Part shown: positions 16,673-26,224 of the stretch, piece after piece
Position numbering within the stretch: the first letter of the stretch is position 1
How the letters are laid out: each line of letters starts with the position of its first letter
Source: an uncultured Prevotella sp.
GTDB lineage: Bacteria > Bacteroidota > Bacteroidia > Bacteroidales > Bacteroidaceae
Assembly (NCBI GenBank): GCA_900554695.1
Contig: USHV01000002.1
Location: 1-64,000, forward strand
Reading direction: 5' to 3'
DNA: 64,000 nt
The notes under the pieces: generated by a model
The model's input: the letters and a program-made list of their open reading frames with translations, nothing else
The model's database searches: none
Told to the model about the DNA's origin: nothing
Position numbers and translations under genes: made by a program

Positions 16673-17079
16673 CACACTGTCCGAAATATATCTGTTTTTA
16701 TTTTCCGCACGGTCGTACATACACTCTTTTCTACGTGCCCACGACTCGCCGTATGCAAAAATATAAAATATTATCTATTATCAGAACATTAAACCTGATT
16801 TTATGTCCATCTGTTTTCGTTTTCACAATTATCAGTCCGTACCACGAGAGACACGACGAGCTGCGGACAAGTTAGGATAAACGGTTTACAGAATCCGAAT
16901 AATAAAACATCCATCCACTGCTTCTGACATTACGAACTCATGGCCGTAACGCTGCGAGAACTGGACACTACTGCCGGCCATTGCACCGTCAACGCGTCCA
17001 TACATACCGGCAACAACCGACATTATGTCATAATGTGCGCACAGATTGTTACAAAAGTCAAAAAACGACACCGTTTTGT
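16673..17079. other. Gap between xseA and the MATE gene, no gene recognised
   Basis: Contains the xseA leader and then a GC-richer stretch at 16880-17040. A minus-strand frame there (stop at 16886) could give a 45-residue peptide from an ATG at 17023, but I see no domain, signal or promoter for it, so it is not called. Confidence 0.5.
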
Positions 17080-17110
17080 TTTGTATTATCTCCAAATTGC
17101 CGTAACTTTG
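17080..17110 (+). promoter_or_regulatory. Promoter for the MATE operon
   Basis: TTTG at 17080-17083, a 19-base spacer and TAACTTTG at 17103-17110, a full consensus match. The expected start is near 17117, so the leader is only about 12 bases. Confidence 0.8.
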
Positions 17111-17128
17111 CATCGGATTTTTTGAGAT

Positions 17129-18499
17129 ATGGATAATAAACAAGCAACATTAGAATTAGGAACAAAACCTGTCGGCAAACTGCTTTTGCAGTATGCGCTT
17201 CCAGCCATCATTGCCATGACCGCCGCGTCTCTCTACAATATGGTGGACAGCATATTCATAGGACAGGGAGTAGGCGCCATGGCCATATCAGGACTGGCCA
17301 TAACATTCCCGTTCATGAACTTGACAGCGGCATTCGGCGCGGCAATAGGTATAGGTGCGTCCACATATCTGTCTGTAAAACTCGGACAGAAGGACTATAA
17401 GACTGCAGAGAAGATTCTCGGAAACAACGTCACGCTCAACACTGTGGTTGGTATTGCCGTAGGAGTGGTAGGTCTTCTCTTTCTCGACCCTATTCTACGG
17501 TTCTTCGGAGCCAGCGAGCAGACACTGCCCTACGCACGCGACTACATGCTGGTGATATTGTCGGCAAACGTGTTCAGCCAGATGTTCTACGGCATGAACG
17601 CCGTGCTGCGTGCCACCGGAAAGCCGAAGCACGCCATGTATATGACGATACTCACGGTGGTGCTGAACGCCATTCTCGACCCGATTTTCATCTGGGTGTT
17701 CAAGCTCGGCATCTGTGGAGCAGCCTATGCCACCGTAATATCACAGATAGTGGCGCTGATATGGCAGATGAAGATATTGTGCGACAAGAAAGAGCCGCTC
17801 CACCTCAGGCGTGGCATATACCGTCCCGACCACGACATAACGCGCAGCATAATATCAATAGGCCTCTCGCCTTTCTCGATGAATGTGTGCGCGTGCATCA
17901 TCGTCATTTTCATAAACAACAACCTTGTGAGATACGGAGGCGACCTGGCAGTGGGTGCGTTCGGCATCGCCAACAGAATATCGTTCATCTTCGTAATGAT
18001 AAACATGGGTGTCAACCAGGGCATGCAGCCTATCGCCGGCTACAACTACGGCTCACAGCAGCTTGACCGTATGATGCGCGTACTCAAATATGCAATCATC
18101 GCCGCCACCACCATCATGACCACCGGATTTGTCATAGCCATGACTATACCAGACATCTGCGCAAGGCTGTTCACCACCGACGCCACACTCATCGACATGT
18201 CGGCACGAGGCATAAGAATCATTATGATGATGTTCCCGATAGTAGGATATCAGATGGTGATAACAAACTTTTTCCAAAGCATCGGCAAAGCCAAGATAAG
18301 CATATTCCTTTCTTTGTCGAGACAGTTGCTGTTCCTGCTGCCGATGCTCATCATCCTGCCGCCGCTGTTCGGCACCGACGGTGTATGGATAGCAATGCCT
18401 TCAGCCGACGCACTTGCAGCTATCGTAGCGGCATGGATAATGGCAGTATATATGAGAAAATTCAAAAAACAACATAGAGAGCTCACAAATGGACGATAA
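17129..18499 (+). CDS. MATE family efflux transporter
   Basis: A 456-residue, 12-helix inner-membrane exporter of the multidrug and toxin extrusion family, driven by Na+ or H+. Two MatE repeats are visible: PVGKLLLQYALPAIIAMTAASLYNMVDSIFIG at the start and SIGLSPFSMNVCACIIVIFINNNLVRYGG in the middle, with GMNAVLRATGKPKHAM and INMGVNQGMQPIAGYNYGS as typical loops. It is of the MepA/NorM-like bacterial branch. The substrate is unknown. The stop overlaps the start of the next gene by 11 bases, so the two are translationally coupled. Confidence 0.93.
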   Translation: MDNKQATLELGTKPVGKLLLQYALPAIIAMTAASLYNMVDSIFIGQGVGAMAISGLAITFPFMNLTAAFGAAIGIGASTYLSVKLGQKDYKTAEKILGNNVTLNTVVGIAVGVVGLLFLDPILRFFGASEQTLPYARDYMLVILSANVFSQMFYGMNAVLRATGKPKHAMYMTILTVVLNAILDPIFIWVFKLGICGAAYATVISQIVALIWQMKILCDKKEPLHLRRGIYRPDHDITRSIISIGLSPFSMNVCACIIVIFINNNLVRYGGDLAVGAFGIANRISFIFVMINMGVNQGMQPIAGYNYGSQQLDRMMRVLKYAIIAATTIMTTGFVIAMTIPDICARLFTTDATLIDMSARGIRIIMMMFPIVGYQMVITNFFQSIGKAKISIFLSLSRQLLFLLPMLIILPPLFGTDGVWIAMPSADALAAIVAAWIMAVYMRKFKKQHRELTNGR

Positions 18500-19112
18500 G
18501 AAAATTATTATAAATGTAGGACGCCAGCTTGGGAGCGGCGGCCGCGTCATAGCATCGATGCTCGCAAAAGACTTCGGATGCAAATTCTATGACAAGGAAC
18601 TGCTGAACCTTGCCGCAAAGGAAAGCGGATTCTGTGAGACATTCTTCGAACAGAACGATGAGCAGAAAGGTTTTCTGAAATCATTCTTCTACGCTCACAT
18701 GCCTTTCCTCTCAGGTTCAAACTTCTACAGCAACAAGCTGTCGCAGGAAAGTCTGTTCCAGTTTCAGAGCGACGCCATACGCAAGGCGGCTGACGAAGGC
18801 TCATGCGTATTCGTAGGACGCTGCGCCGACTACGTGCTGCGCGACTATAAGAATACGGCGAGTGTATTCATCACGGCCGACCTGGACGAGCGTGTGGAAC
18901 GTGTGGCAAAAAGACACGGATGCGGAAAGGAGACTGCCATGAAAATAATTACGGACAGAGAAAGCGAACGCTCTACCTACTACAATTATTACACTGGCAA
19001 GAAGTGGGGATACAGTGCGTCTTACGATCTCTGCATCAACTCGAGCATACTTGGTATGGAACGCACCGAAGAACTGATAAAGGAGTTCATCAAAAATAAA
19101 CTCGGGCTGTAA
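18489..19112 (+). CDS. Cytidylate kinase-like family protein
   Basis: 207 residues with a P-loop-like NVGRQLGSGGRVIASMLA at 10-27 and the pattern of the cytidylate-kinase-2 family (FYDKELLNLAAKESGF, CVFVGRCADYVLRDY, VFITADLDERVERVAKRHG, SERSTYYNYYTGKKWG). A true cmk lies elsewhere in the window (53446), so this is a paralogous nucleoside-monophosphate-kinase fold of unproven substrate. Overlap with the MATE gene suggests one operon, as often seen for this pair in Bacteroidetes, but a functional link is not evident. Confidence 0.85.
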   Translation: MDDKKIIINVGRQLGSGGRVIASMLAKDFGCKFYDKELLNLAAKESGFCETFFEQNDEQKGFLKSFFYAHMPFLSGSNFYSNKLSQESLFQFQSDAIRKAADEGSCVFVGRCADYVLRDYKNTASVFITADLDERVERVAKRHGCGKETAMKIITDRESERSTYYNYYTGKKWGYSASYDLCINSSILGMERTEELIKEFIKNKLGL

Positions 19113-19192
19113 TCTGCAGCCCTTGTCAAAAGCGGGAGAGGAGCATACAGATCTCCCCTTTAGCGTTTAAGTCTGAACAGAACAAAAGTCTT

Positions 19193-20137
19193 ATGGGAAA
19201 ACACTTGCACGGTCTGTTGGAGAAAGACGACTCCTACGCACTGAGAGGCGTGTGCATGATAATGATTATCGTGCACCATACTTATCTCAGCGCAATAAAC
19301 ATGCCTGCGTGTCAAACCGACAGCTGGCTCAGCTGTCTCGACATAGGATGGTCGTGGGGATACGACGGCACGGGAGTGTTTCTTTTTCTTTCGGGCTTCG
19401 GAATGTTTTTCTCGCTGCTGCGCAACCGGCCTGTCAGCAAAGCCTACGTAAGGGCCAAAGCCGCCAAGATGTTCATACCCTATCTGTGGCTGTGGATTAT
19501 AAGCATTGCCGTCTATCTGCTGTTCGACATAAGACAGATGATGCCACGACTCTTCACGTCATTTCTTTCACTGGACATTCCGCCCGACAACGAGGCATGG
19601 TTCTATAAAGTCATAATAGGGCTTTATGCTCTTTCGATGATTGTGTTCACCTTATTCAAGAGTCCGCGTGCATGTGTAGCAGCAGTCACGGCGGTATGTG
19701 TAGCATATTATTGTGCTGCCGACTTCATATTTGGAGCGGATCCGTGGTGGTTTATCACGGTGCTCAATTTCCCGTTTGGAATGATTGTCGCAGCCAACTA
19801 TGAACGTCTGAAAGCTGTGCGTCCCATATTCATCATTCTGCCTTGCGCCGTATTGTTCGCATTGCTGCAATACTTTCACCCCAACCCTACGCTGTCAAGC
19901 CTGCTGTTCACAGTCATTGCGATAAACATCATACGCTATGTGAACATAAACAACCGTCTGCTCAGATACATCGGAACAAATAGCATACTGTTCTATTTTC
20001 TTGAGGAACCGGCGATAAACTATCTTAGTCGGTTCGCCGACTTCAACTTCTACACTTATTCCATCGCGGCCATTGCCGTGACTTTGCTGCTCGTTTTCCT
20101 TTGTCTGAAGGCAGAGAATGCGCTGCAAAGGACCTGA
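19193..20137 (+). CDS. Acyltransferase 3 family membrane protein
   Basis: A 314-residue integral membrane protein with about ten helices. The family motif RGVCMIMIIVHHT near residues 18-30 contains the HH pair thought to be catalytic, and GTGVFLFLSGFGMF follows. These proteins move acetyl or other acyl groups onto sugars or lipids at the membrane. Its target is unknown; the nearby deoxy-sugar genes (21-28 kb) make a surface polysaccharide possible. It lies 80 bases after the kinase-like gene, probably in the same transcript. Confidence 0.85.
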   Translation: MGKHLHGLLEKDDSYALRGVCMIMIIVHHTYLSAINMPACQTDSWLSCLDIGWSWGYDGTGVFLFLSGFGMFFSLLRNRPVSKAYVRAKAAKMFIPYLWLWIISIAVYLLFDIRQMMPRLFTSFLSLDIPPDNEAWFYKVIIGLYALSMIVFTLFKSPRACVAAVTAVCVAYYCAADFIFGADPWWFITVLNFPFGMIVAANYERLKAVRPIFIILPCAVLFALLQYFHPNPTLSSLLFTVIAINIIRYVNINNRLLRYIGTNSILFYFLEEPAINYLSRFADFNFYTYSIAAIAVTLLLVFLCLKAENALQRT

Positions 20138-20194
20138 TTACGCATTTCATTCAGGCGGATAACCGTGACGCAGGGGATAAAAACAAAATACATG

Positions 20195-20226
20195 TTTGCT
20201 ACATTTAAATAATATCATTATCTTTG
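20195..20226 (+). promoter_or_regulatory. Promoter for the phosphoesterase-rmlB operon
   Basis: TTTG at 20195-20198, a 20-base spacer and TATCTTTG at 20219-20226. Transcription should start near 20233, about 46 bases before the ATG at 20279. Confidence 0.8.
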
Positions 20227-20278
20227 CATTGTAAGACATGGAACTATGCCATGACTGTTTCCAAGCAATCCGATTGCA

Positions 20279-20803
20279 ATGAAAAGGATAGGAATAATCA
20301 GCGATACCCATTCATATTGGGACGACAAATATCTGGAATACTTCGAACCATGCGATGAGATATGGCATGCAGGAGACATCTGCTCGACAGAACTTGCAGA
20401 GAAGCTGGCTGCCTTTCGCCCGTTGCGCGCTGTGTGCGGCAACTGTGACGGAGGAAATTTGAGAAGAATGTATCCGGAGATTTTAAGATTCAAGTGCGAG
20501 GATGTTGATGTGTTGATGAAACACATAGGCGGATATCCCGGACGATACGACGCAAGCATAAGAAACAGAATATACGCTTCGCCGCCACAACTATTCATCA
20601 GCGGACACTCACATATACTTAAGATAAAATACGACAAGACTCTCGGACTGCTGCACATCAATCCCGGAGCGGCAGGACTGCAGGGGTGGCACGTGGACAG
20701 AACGCTCGTAAGACTGACCATCGACGGCAATATGTTCAAGGACTGTGAGGTAATAACACTTGCCGATCCGCGCAAAAAGATACAGAACGGTTATGATGAG
20801 TAA
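20279..20803 (+). CDS. YfcE/MJ0936-type metallophosphoesterase
   Basis: A 174-residue cytoplasmic phosphodiesterase of the YfcE family. The metal-binding motifs are all present: GIISDTHS (residues 4-11), WHAGDIC, VCGNCDGG, and HSH within FISGHSHILK, with HINPG after it. YfcE-like enzymes split phosphodiesters with two metal ions; the natural substrate is usually unknown. The small membrane protein gene starts inside its last codons. Confidence 0.92.
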   Translation: MKRIGIISDTHSYWDDKYLEYFEPCDEIWHAGDICSTELAEKLAAFRPLRAVCGNCDGGNLRRMYPEILRFKCEDVDVLMKHIGGYPGRYDASIRNRIYASPPQLFISGHSHILKIKYDKTLGLLHINPGAAGLQGWHVDRTLVRLTIDGNMFKDCEVITLADPRKKIQNGYDE

Positions 20804-20987
20804 GGAGCTGAAATACGCGTCGCTCTGGCCATCAACCATAATAACACATGTTTCGGTACTTGCCGCGATAGGACATATCTGCGGAAGAATTACTGACACA
20901 GGCATATGGACAGAAATAATCGTTTACTACATAATATTCCAGTTGTTATTGTTCTGGAGACACGAACGTAAAAAGCAAAATCATTAA
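20793..20987 (+). CDS. Small membrane protein overlapping the phosphoesterase gene
   Basis: 64 residues from the ATG at 20793 (or 63 from 20796). There are two hydrophobic stretches, about residues 12-29 and 37-55, and a basic tail RHERKKQNH. It overlaps the phosphoesterase by 11 bases and ends 13 bases before rmlB, so it is very likely translated by coupling. No family recognised. Confidence 0.6.
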   Translation: MMSKELKYASLWPSTIITHVSVLAAIGHICGRITDTGIWTEIIVYYIIFQLLLFWRHERKKQNH

Positions 20988-21000
20988 AAACATATATAAC

Positions 21001-22149
21001 ATGAAGACTTATCTTGTAACAGGAGCCGCAGGATTCATTGGTGCAAACTTCATCAAGTACCTGCTTTACAAAAAATACAAAGACGAGGATATAAAGATTA
21101 TTGTACTCGATCTTCTGACTTACGCAGGAAACCTCGGCACCATAAAGGACGACATCGACAACAAGCGTTGCTTCTTCGTACGCGGCGACATAAGAGACAG
21201 AGAGCTCGCCGACAAACTGTTTGCCGAGAACGACATCGACTATGTTGTGAATTTTGCAGCCGAAAGCCATGTTGACCGCAGCATCGAGGACCCGCAGCTG
21301 TTCCTTTCGGTAAACATCCTCGGCACTCAGAATCTTCTGGACGCAGCCCGTAAGGCTTGGGTTACAGGAAAAGACGAAGCCGGATATCCCACATGGAAAG
21401 CAGGAAAGCGTTTCCATCAGGTTGCAACCGATGAGGTTTACGGATCACTCGGTGCGGAAGGTTACTTCACGGAAGAGACTCCACTATGCCCGCACAGCCC
21501 GTACAGTGCATCAAAGACAAGCGCCGACCTTTTCGTAATGGCCTATCATGACACTTATCACATGCCTGTCACCATAACACGTTGCTCTAACAACTATGGT
21601 CCTTACCACTTCCCGGAGAAGCTCATTCCGCTTATCATCAACAACATATTGGAAGGAAAAAAGCTCCCGGTTTACGGAAAAGGAGAGAATGTACGCGACT
21701 GGCTCTACGTGGAAGACCACTGCAAGGCTATTGACCTCGTGGTGCGTGAAGGACGCGACGGACAGGTTTACAACGTTGGCGGACACAATGAGATGAAGAA
21801 CATCGACATCGTGAAACTCACAATAAAGACCATTCACGACATGATGGAGAAAGAGCCGGAACTCCGCAAAGTGCTCAAGAAACAGGAACTGGACGAGAAC
21901 GGTGAGATAAGAATAGACTGGATAAACAACGATCTCATCACATTTGTGGCAGACCGACTGGGACACGACCAGCGCTATGCCATCGACCCGACAAAGATAA
22001 AGAACGAACTGGGTTGGTATCCTGAGACAAAATTCGCCGACGGAATCGTGAAGACTATACGCTGGAATCTGGAACATCAGGACTGGATAAAGGAAGTTAC
22101 CAGCGGCGACTATCAGAAATATTACGAACAGATGTACGGCAACAGATAA
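21001..22149 (+). CDS. rmlB: dTDP-glucose 4,6-dehydratase
   Basis: Converts dTDP-D-glucose to dTDP-4-keto-6-deoxy-D-glucose with bound NAD+. It is the branch point for L-rhamnose and amino-deoxysugars. Extended SDR fold with the Rossmann motif TGAAGFIGANF at residues 7-17, DEVYGSLG, and the catalytic YSASK. Length 382 is at the long end for Bacteroidetes enzymes. rmlA, rmlC and rmlD are not in the window, whereas fdtA- and fdtB-type genes follow 1.6 kb downstream, so the product may feed a 3-amino sugar. Confidence 0.95.
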   Translation: MKTYLVTGAAGFIGANFIKYLLYKKYKDEDIKIIVLDLLTYAGNLGTIKDDIDNKRCFFVRGDIRDRELADKLFAENDIDYVVNFAAESHVDRSIEDPQLFLSVNILGTQNLLDAARKAWVTGKDEAGYPTWKAGKRFHQVATDEVYGSLGAEGYFTEETPLCPHSPYSASKTSADLFVMAYHDTYHMPVTITRCSNNYGPYHFPEKLIPLIINNILEGKKLPVYGKGENVRDWLYVEDHCKAIDLVVREGRDGQVYNVGGHNEMKNIDIVKLTIKTIHDMMEKEPELRKVLKKQELDENGEIRIDWINNDLITFVADRLGHDQRYAIDPTKIKNELGWYPETKFADGIVKTIRWNLEHQDWIKEVTSGDYQKYYEQMYGNR

Positions 22150-22171
22150 ACTCTGAGCCGCACTCAAGGGG

Positions 22172-22213
22172 ATTCATCATGCGAATATACACACCGTATT
22201 CCGCATGATGAAT
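22172..22213. terminator. Long hairpin after rmlB
   Basis: ATTCATCATGCG (22172-22183) is a perfect inverted repeat of CGCATGATGAAT (22202-22213), with partial further pairing inside. There is no real T run, so it could be a processing or attenuation hairpin rather than a full terminator. Confidence 0.5.
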
Positions 22214-22314
22214 TATCTGTAATATTTCTCTGACGACAAGTAACAGGGTTTACTGTCATCACTTTTTTGTAAACACATTCAATAAACATAATTATCTGTA
22301 AACCGACAACCGAC

Positions 22315-22611
22315 ATGGATTCTGTTTCTGAAGAGCTTCACAATTTTCTTATTCGACTCGGACAACATCCGGATTGCGTAAGCGAGAAAATAGAACATTA
22401 CATAAAACATCTCATACGCATTATCCCCGTCGCTGACGAAAAGGCGTTAAAAGACTATTATGGATTGTTCGGTAATCCGGTAAAACCACTTTGCGACGTA
22501 GCCCACGACTATAAGGTGTCTGAAGATACGATGCTTAAGATAATAGAGACAAATCTGCGCAAGATTGCCGTATCACCGGAATGGCAGATGATTAAACAGA
22601 TTATAAAATAA
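22315..22611 (+). CDS. Small protein resembling sigma factor region 4
   Basis: 98 residues. The last 55 (EKALKDYYGLFGNPVKPLCDVAHDYKVSEDTMLKIIETNLRKIA) follow the layout of sigma-70 region 4, a helix-turn-helix that binds the -35 box: glycine after the first helix, the turn around YKVSED, and a basic-rich last helix. No region 2 is present, so it cannot be a complete sigma factor. It may be a stand-alone DNA-binding protein. It lies nine bases before purT, and the purT start context is repeated exactly before the next gene. Family not recognised. Confidence 0.6.
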   Translation: MDSVSEELHNFLIRLGQHPDCVSEKIEHYIKHLIRIIPVADEKALKDYYGLFGNPVKPLCDVAHDYKVSEDTMLKIIETNLRKIAVSPEWQMIKQIIK

Positions 22612-22620
22612 AAACAAACA

Positions 22621-23781
22621 ATGAAAAAGATATTATTATTAGGTTCTGGAGAACTCGGAAAAGAATTCGTAATCGCAGCAAAACGTGCCGGACAATATGT
22701 AATAGCATGTGACAGATATGCCAACGCACCGGCCATGCAGGTGGCTGACGAATGCGAAGTGTTCAACATGTTGGACGGAGACATGCTGGACAATGTAGTC
22801 AAAAAGCATAACCCAGACATCATCGTTCCGGAAATAGAAGCCATAAGAACAGAACGATTGATAGATATAGAGAAGCAAGGTGTGCAGGTAGTTCCAAGCG
22901 CAAGAGCCGTAAACTTCACCATGAACAGAAAGGCCATACGCGACCTCGCGGCAAAGGAACTCGGACTGAAGACCGCAAAATACTTCTACGCGAAGACTCT
23001 GGACGAGCTGAAAGAACACGCTAAAGAGATTGGATTCCCGTGTGTCATAAAACCGCTGATGTCCTCGTCCGGTCACGGACAGAGCGTTGCGCGGTCTGTT
23101 GACGACCTTGAGAAATCATTCAACGACGCAATGGCCGGCAGCCGCGGAGACGTGAAGGAGATAATAATTGAGGAATTCATACACTTCGACAGCGAGTTCA
23201 CACTGCTCACAGTGACTCAGAAGAACGGCCCTACTCTGTTCTGCCCGCCAATAGGACACGTACAGAAAAGCGGCGACTACCGCGAGAGTTGGCAACCGTT
23301 TGCACTGAGCGACAAAGACCTTAAAGAGGCACAGCACATGGCTGACGCCGTTACAAAGGCACTGACAGGTGCAGGAATTTGGGGCGTGGAGTTCTTCCTG
23401 ACTCACGACAAAGGCGTGATCTTCTCTGAGTTGTCACCACGTCCACACGATACAGGTATGGTAACACTCGGACATACACTCAATCTGAATGAGTTTGAGC
23501 TTCATTTCCGTGCCGTTATGGGACTGCCGATACCTGCAATACACCTTGAGCACGCAGGAGCAAGCGCCGTTGTACTCGCAAAAGAAGAAGCCGACCATGA
23601 GCCTGAATACAATATGCTTGACGTTCTGAAAGAAGACAAGACACGACTTAGAATATTCGGCAAACAGCAACAGCATGTGAACCGCCGCATGGGAGTAGTG
23701 CTTTGCTATGGAGATATAAACGAAGACACGACAGCACTGCGTGACAAAGCAAAACGCCTTGCTGCAACGGTAATAAAATAA
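22621..23781 (+). CDS. purT: Formate-dependent phosphoribosylglycinamide formyltransferase (GAR transformylase 2)
   Basis: ATP-grasp enzyme that makes formyl-GAR from GAR, formate and ATP in purine synthesis, a folate-free alternative to PurN. The 386-residue length is normal. Seen: [11 protein letters not shown] at the start, [36 protein letters not shown], then the ATP-grasp core with [32 protein letters not shown] and [28 protein letters not shown]. It sits inside a run of sugar-nucleotide genes without an obvious pathway link. Confidence 0.95.
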   Translation: MKKILLLGSGELGKEFVIAAKRAGQYVIACDRYANAPAMQVADECEVFNMLDGDMLDNVVKKHNPDIIVPEIEAIRTERLIDIEKQGVQVVPSARAVNFTMNRKAIRDLAAKELGLKTAKYFYAKTLDELKEHAKEIGFPCVIKPLMSSSGHGQSVARSVDDLEKSFNDAMAGSRGDVKEIIIEEFIHFDSEFTLLTVTQKNGPTLFCPPIGHVQKSGDYRESWQPFALSDKDLKEAQHMADAVTKALTGAGIWGVEFFLTHDKGVIFSELSPRPHDTGMVTLGHTLNLNEFELHFRAVMGLPIPAIHLEHAGASAVVLAKEEADHEPEYNMLDVLKEDKTRLRIFGKQQQHVNRRMGVVLCYGDINEDTTALRDKAKRLAATVIK

Positions 23782-23790
23782 AAACAAACA

Positions 23791-24195
23791 ATGAACAATC
23801 CTGAAGGAAGAATCATTGAGCTGCCCAAAATAACAGACCCGCGCGGTAATCTCACCTTTGCCGAGAACATACGCAATATACCCTTCGACGTAAAAAGGGT
23901 ATATTGGGTATATGATGTTCCGTCAGGTGAGAACCGCGGCGGACATGCTCACAAGTGTTGCCGCGAATTCATTATTGCTGTCAGCGGCTCATTCACAGTA
24001 ACACTCGATAACGGACATGAGACGAAAACATTTCTTCTGAATCATCCTTATCAAGGACTGCTGGTGGAGACAGGTATATGGCGCACGCTCAATGATTTCT
24101 CATCAGGCTCTGTATGTCTGGTACTTGCTTCAGACTTCTTTGACGAAAACGACTACATACGCAACTACGACGATTACCTGGAATACATAAAATGA
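23791..24195 (+). CDS. FdtA/QdtA-type dTDP-4-keto-6-deoxyhexose 3,4-ketoisomerase
   Basis: 134-residue cupin of the WxcM-like family. It moves the keto group of dTDP-4-keto-6-deoxyglucose from C4 to C3, so that an amino group can be added at C3. Motifs: ITDPRGNLTFAE, VYWVYDVPSGENRGGHAHK (the active-site His pair) and FLLNHPYQGLLVETGIWRTL. Whether the product has the galacto (FdtA) or gluco (QdtA) form cannot be decided by eye. Its stop overlaps the start of the aminotransferase gene by four bases. Confidence 0.88.
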   Translation: MNNPEGRIIELPKITDPRGNLTFAENIRNIPFDVKRVYWVYDVPSGENRGGHAHKCCREFIIAVSGSFTVTLDNGHETKTFLLNHPYQGLLVETGIWRTLNDFSSGSVCLVLASDFFDENDYIRNYDDYLEYIK

Positions 24196-25292
24196 TTCAA
24201 TTTCTCGATTTAAAGAAAATCACAGCCTTGCATTACGACGAGTTGCGTGATGCTCTTGAACGGACATTGAAAAGCGGATGGTATCTGCGTGGCGAAGAAA
24301 CAAAGACATTCGAAAGCGCATACGCACAATTCATCGGGACGGAACACTGCGTAGGTTGCGGTAATGGTCTGGACGCACTGACGCTCATTCTGCGTGCTTA
24401 CATTGAGATAGGTGTCATGCAGGCTGGCGACGAAGTGATTGTTCCGGCAAACACTTACATAGCTTCAATCCTTTCTGTCAGCAGGAACAATCTGAAACCT
24501 GTATTGGTAGAAGCTGACATAAACACGCTTCAGATTGATGACTCAAAGATAGAAGAGGTAATCACTCCACGCACAAAAGCCATAATGATTGTACATCTTT
24601 ATGGTAAATGTGCCTACACTGAGAACATCGGAAAGCTTTGCAGAAAATACAATCTGAAACTGATTGAAGACAATGCCCAGGCACACGGATGCAAATATAA
24701 AGGCCGCAGAACCGGAGCATTGGGAGATGCCGCAGCCCACAGTTTCTATCCCACCAAGAACATAGGGACAATAGGTGATGCCGGAGCCGTGACTACAGAC
24801 GATGCCGCTCTGGCTGAGATGGTGAGAGGACTGGCCAACTATGGTTCGGCAAAGAAATATGTATTCTCGCACATAGGCATAAACAGTCGCATGGATGAGA
24901 TGCACGCTGCCATACTGTCTGTAAAGCTGAAATATATAGACCAGGAGAATGAACGGCGTCGGGAGAATGCCAGATTCTACATTGACAACGTAAACAACGA
25001 CAAGATAATCATTCCCTCAAACGAATATTGGGAAAGCAGTGTGTTCCACATATTCCCGATATTATGCGAAAGACGTGACGAGTTAAAGGATTATCTGTTA
25101 AAGAATGGAGTGCAGACCGACGTACATTATCCCATTCCACCATATCGTCAGGAATGCTATAAGGAATTGTCACATCTGTCATTCCCTGTAACGGAAAGGA
25201 TACACGAGCAAGAGCTTAGCATTCCTGTAAGTCAGGTACTTGAACCGGAGGAACGCGCGACAATAGCAAGACTGCTCAATCAATTCGAATGA
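24192..25292 (+). CDS. DegT/DnrJ/EryC1 aminotransferase, FdtB/QdtB type
   Basis: 366-residue PLP aminotransferase that adds an amino group from glutamate to a keto-sugar nucleotide. Given the adjacent 3,4-ketoisomerase, the likely reaction forms dTDP-3-amino-3,6-dideoxyhexose. Motifs: FLDLKKITALHYDELRDAL, SGWYLRGEET, VGCGNGLDALTL, VHLYGKCA, the PLP lysine in HSFYPTKNIGTIGDAGAV, NSRMDEMHAAIL and HYPIPPYRQECYK. Translationally coupled to the isomerase. Confidence 0.93.
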   Translation: MIQFLDLKKITALHYDELRDALERTLKSGWYLRGEETKTFESAYAQFIGTEHCVGCGNGLDALTLILRAYIEIGVMQAGDEVIVPANTYIASILSVSRNNLKPVLVEADINTLQIDDSKIEEVITPRTKAIMIVHLYGKCAYTENIGKLCRKYNLKLIEDNAQAHGCKYKGRRTGALGDAAAHSFYPTKNIGTIGDAGAVTTDDAALAEMVRGLANYGSAKKYVFSHIGINSRMDEMHAAILSVKLKYIDQENERRRENARFYIDNVNNDKIIIPSNEYWESSVFHIFPILCERRDELKDYLLKNGVQTDVHYPIPPYRQECYKELSHLSFPVTERIHEQELSIPVSQVLEPEERATIARLLNQFE

Positions 25293-25293
25293 A

Positions 25294-26217
25294 ATGAACA
25301 TCAGAGAGACTACAGCCATTGAATATAAAGAAACATTCGGGAAGCTGCCGCATATATACAACGGTGTGGAATTCTCGGAACTCAACAAATACAAAACCGA
25401 ACATCTTCACTACATTTTGTTTGAAGACACTAAAGTAAGATTCGGAATTGTTTTGGGAGAAGAGGCTGACTGTCTGCTTTCACCGTTCTCCGCGCCTTTC
25501 GGCGGATTCACAACCAGGAAGCCACAAAACACAGAACTCATCGACGAAGCGGTAAGACTGTTGAAATCGTTCGGCGAGAATAACCACAAGAAAATCATCC
25601 TTACGCTTCCGCCTTCAATTTACGAAGGCAGCCAGGTGGCACAAAACGTGAACGCATTATCACGATACGGGAGTATAAGATTCATTGAAATAAACTACCA
25701 TTTCAATATAGAGCGATTCAAGAACTATGAGGATGTCATAGAGCGTAACGCTAAAAAGAATCTGCACAAGGCATTAAAAGAAGATTTCAACTTCATACAT
25801 ATAGACAGCGACGACACAGAGAAAGTAGCACGTGCCTATGACGTTATAAAAGCAAACCGCGAAGAACACGGCTATCCACTGAGGATGTCCATAGACAATG
25901 TTCTTCAGACAATAAAGATAATACCCGCCGACTTCTTCATCCTCGAACATTCGGGCTGCGATGTCGCCGCCGCCCAGGTGTTCCATGTAGCCGACGATAT
26001 TTGCCAGGTGATATACTGGGGCGACCTCCGCAAATACAGCAACATTCGTCCGATGAACTGTCTTTCTTTCAGAATATTCGAATATTATTATAAGAAAGGT
26101 CTCAGGATATTAGACATCGGTCCCTCGACCGAACACGGTGCTCCGAACTACGGATTATGCAATTTCAAGGAAAGCATCGGATGCTCAGCCTCAACAAAGT
26201 TCTCATTCGAATTATAA
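25294..26217 (+). CDS. GNAT/FemAB-like acyl or aminoacyl transferase
   Basis: 307 residues. The second half, from about residue 140, has the GNAT-like pattern seen in FemAB and CelD-type proteins (RNAKKNLHKAL, GCDVAAAQVFHVADDICQVIYWGDL, LRILDIGPSTEHGAPNYGLCNFKESIGCSAS). The N-terminal half is a diverged second GNAT fold. By position, one base after the FdtB-type gene, it could N-acylate the 3-amino sugar, replacing the FdtC/QdtC acetyltransferase that is missing here. That is inference; it could also modify a peptide or lipid. Confidence 0.7.
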   Translation: MNIRETTAIEYKETFGKLPHIYNGVEFSELNKYKTEHLHYILFEDTKVRFGIVLGEEADCLLSPFSAPFGGFTTRKPQNTELIDEAVRLLKSFGENNHKKIILTLPPSIYEGSQVAQNVNALSRYGSIRFIEINYHFNIERFKNYEDVIERNAKKNLHKALKEDFNFIHIDSDDTEKVARAYDVIKANREEHGYPLRMSIDNVLQTIKIIPADFFILEHSGCDVAAAQVFHVADDICQVIYWGDLRKYSNIRPMNCLSFRIFEYYYKKGLRILDIGPSTEHGAPNYGLCNFKESIGCSASTKFSFEL

Positions 26218-26224
26218 GACACAC

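Noticed and set aside
16886..17143. 85-codon gene on the minus strand
   Set aside because: Its first part runs through the MATE promoter; the remaining 45 codons show no family features. A truncated gene cannot be excluded.
26138..26224. N-terminal extension of the GT-C-like protein
   Set aside because: It would lie inside the preceding gene; the hydrophobic start and the gap support the ATG at 26225.
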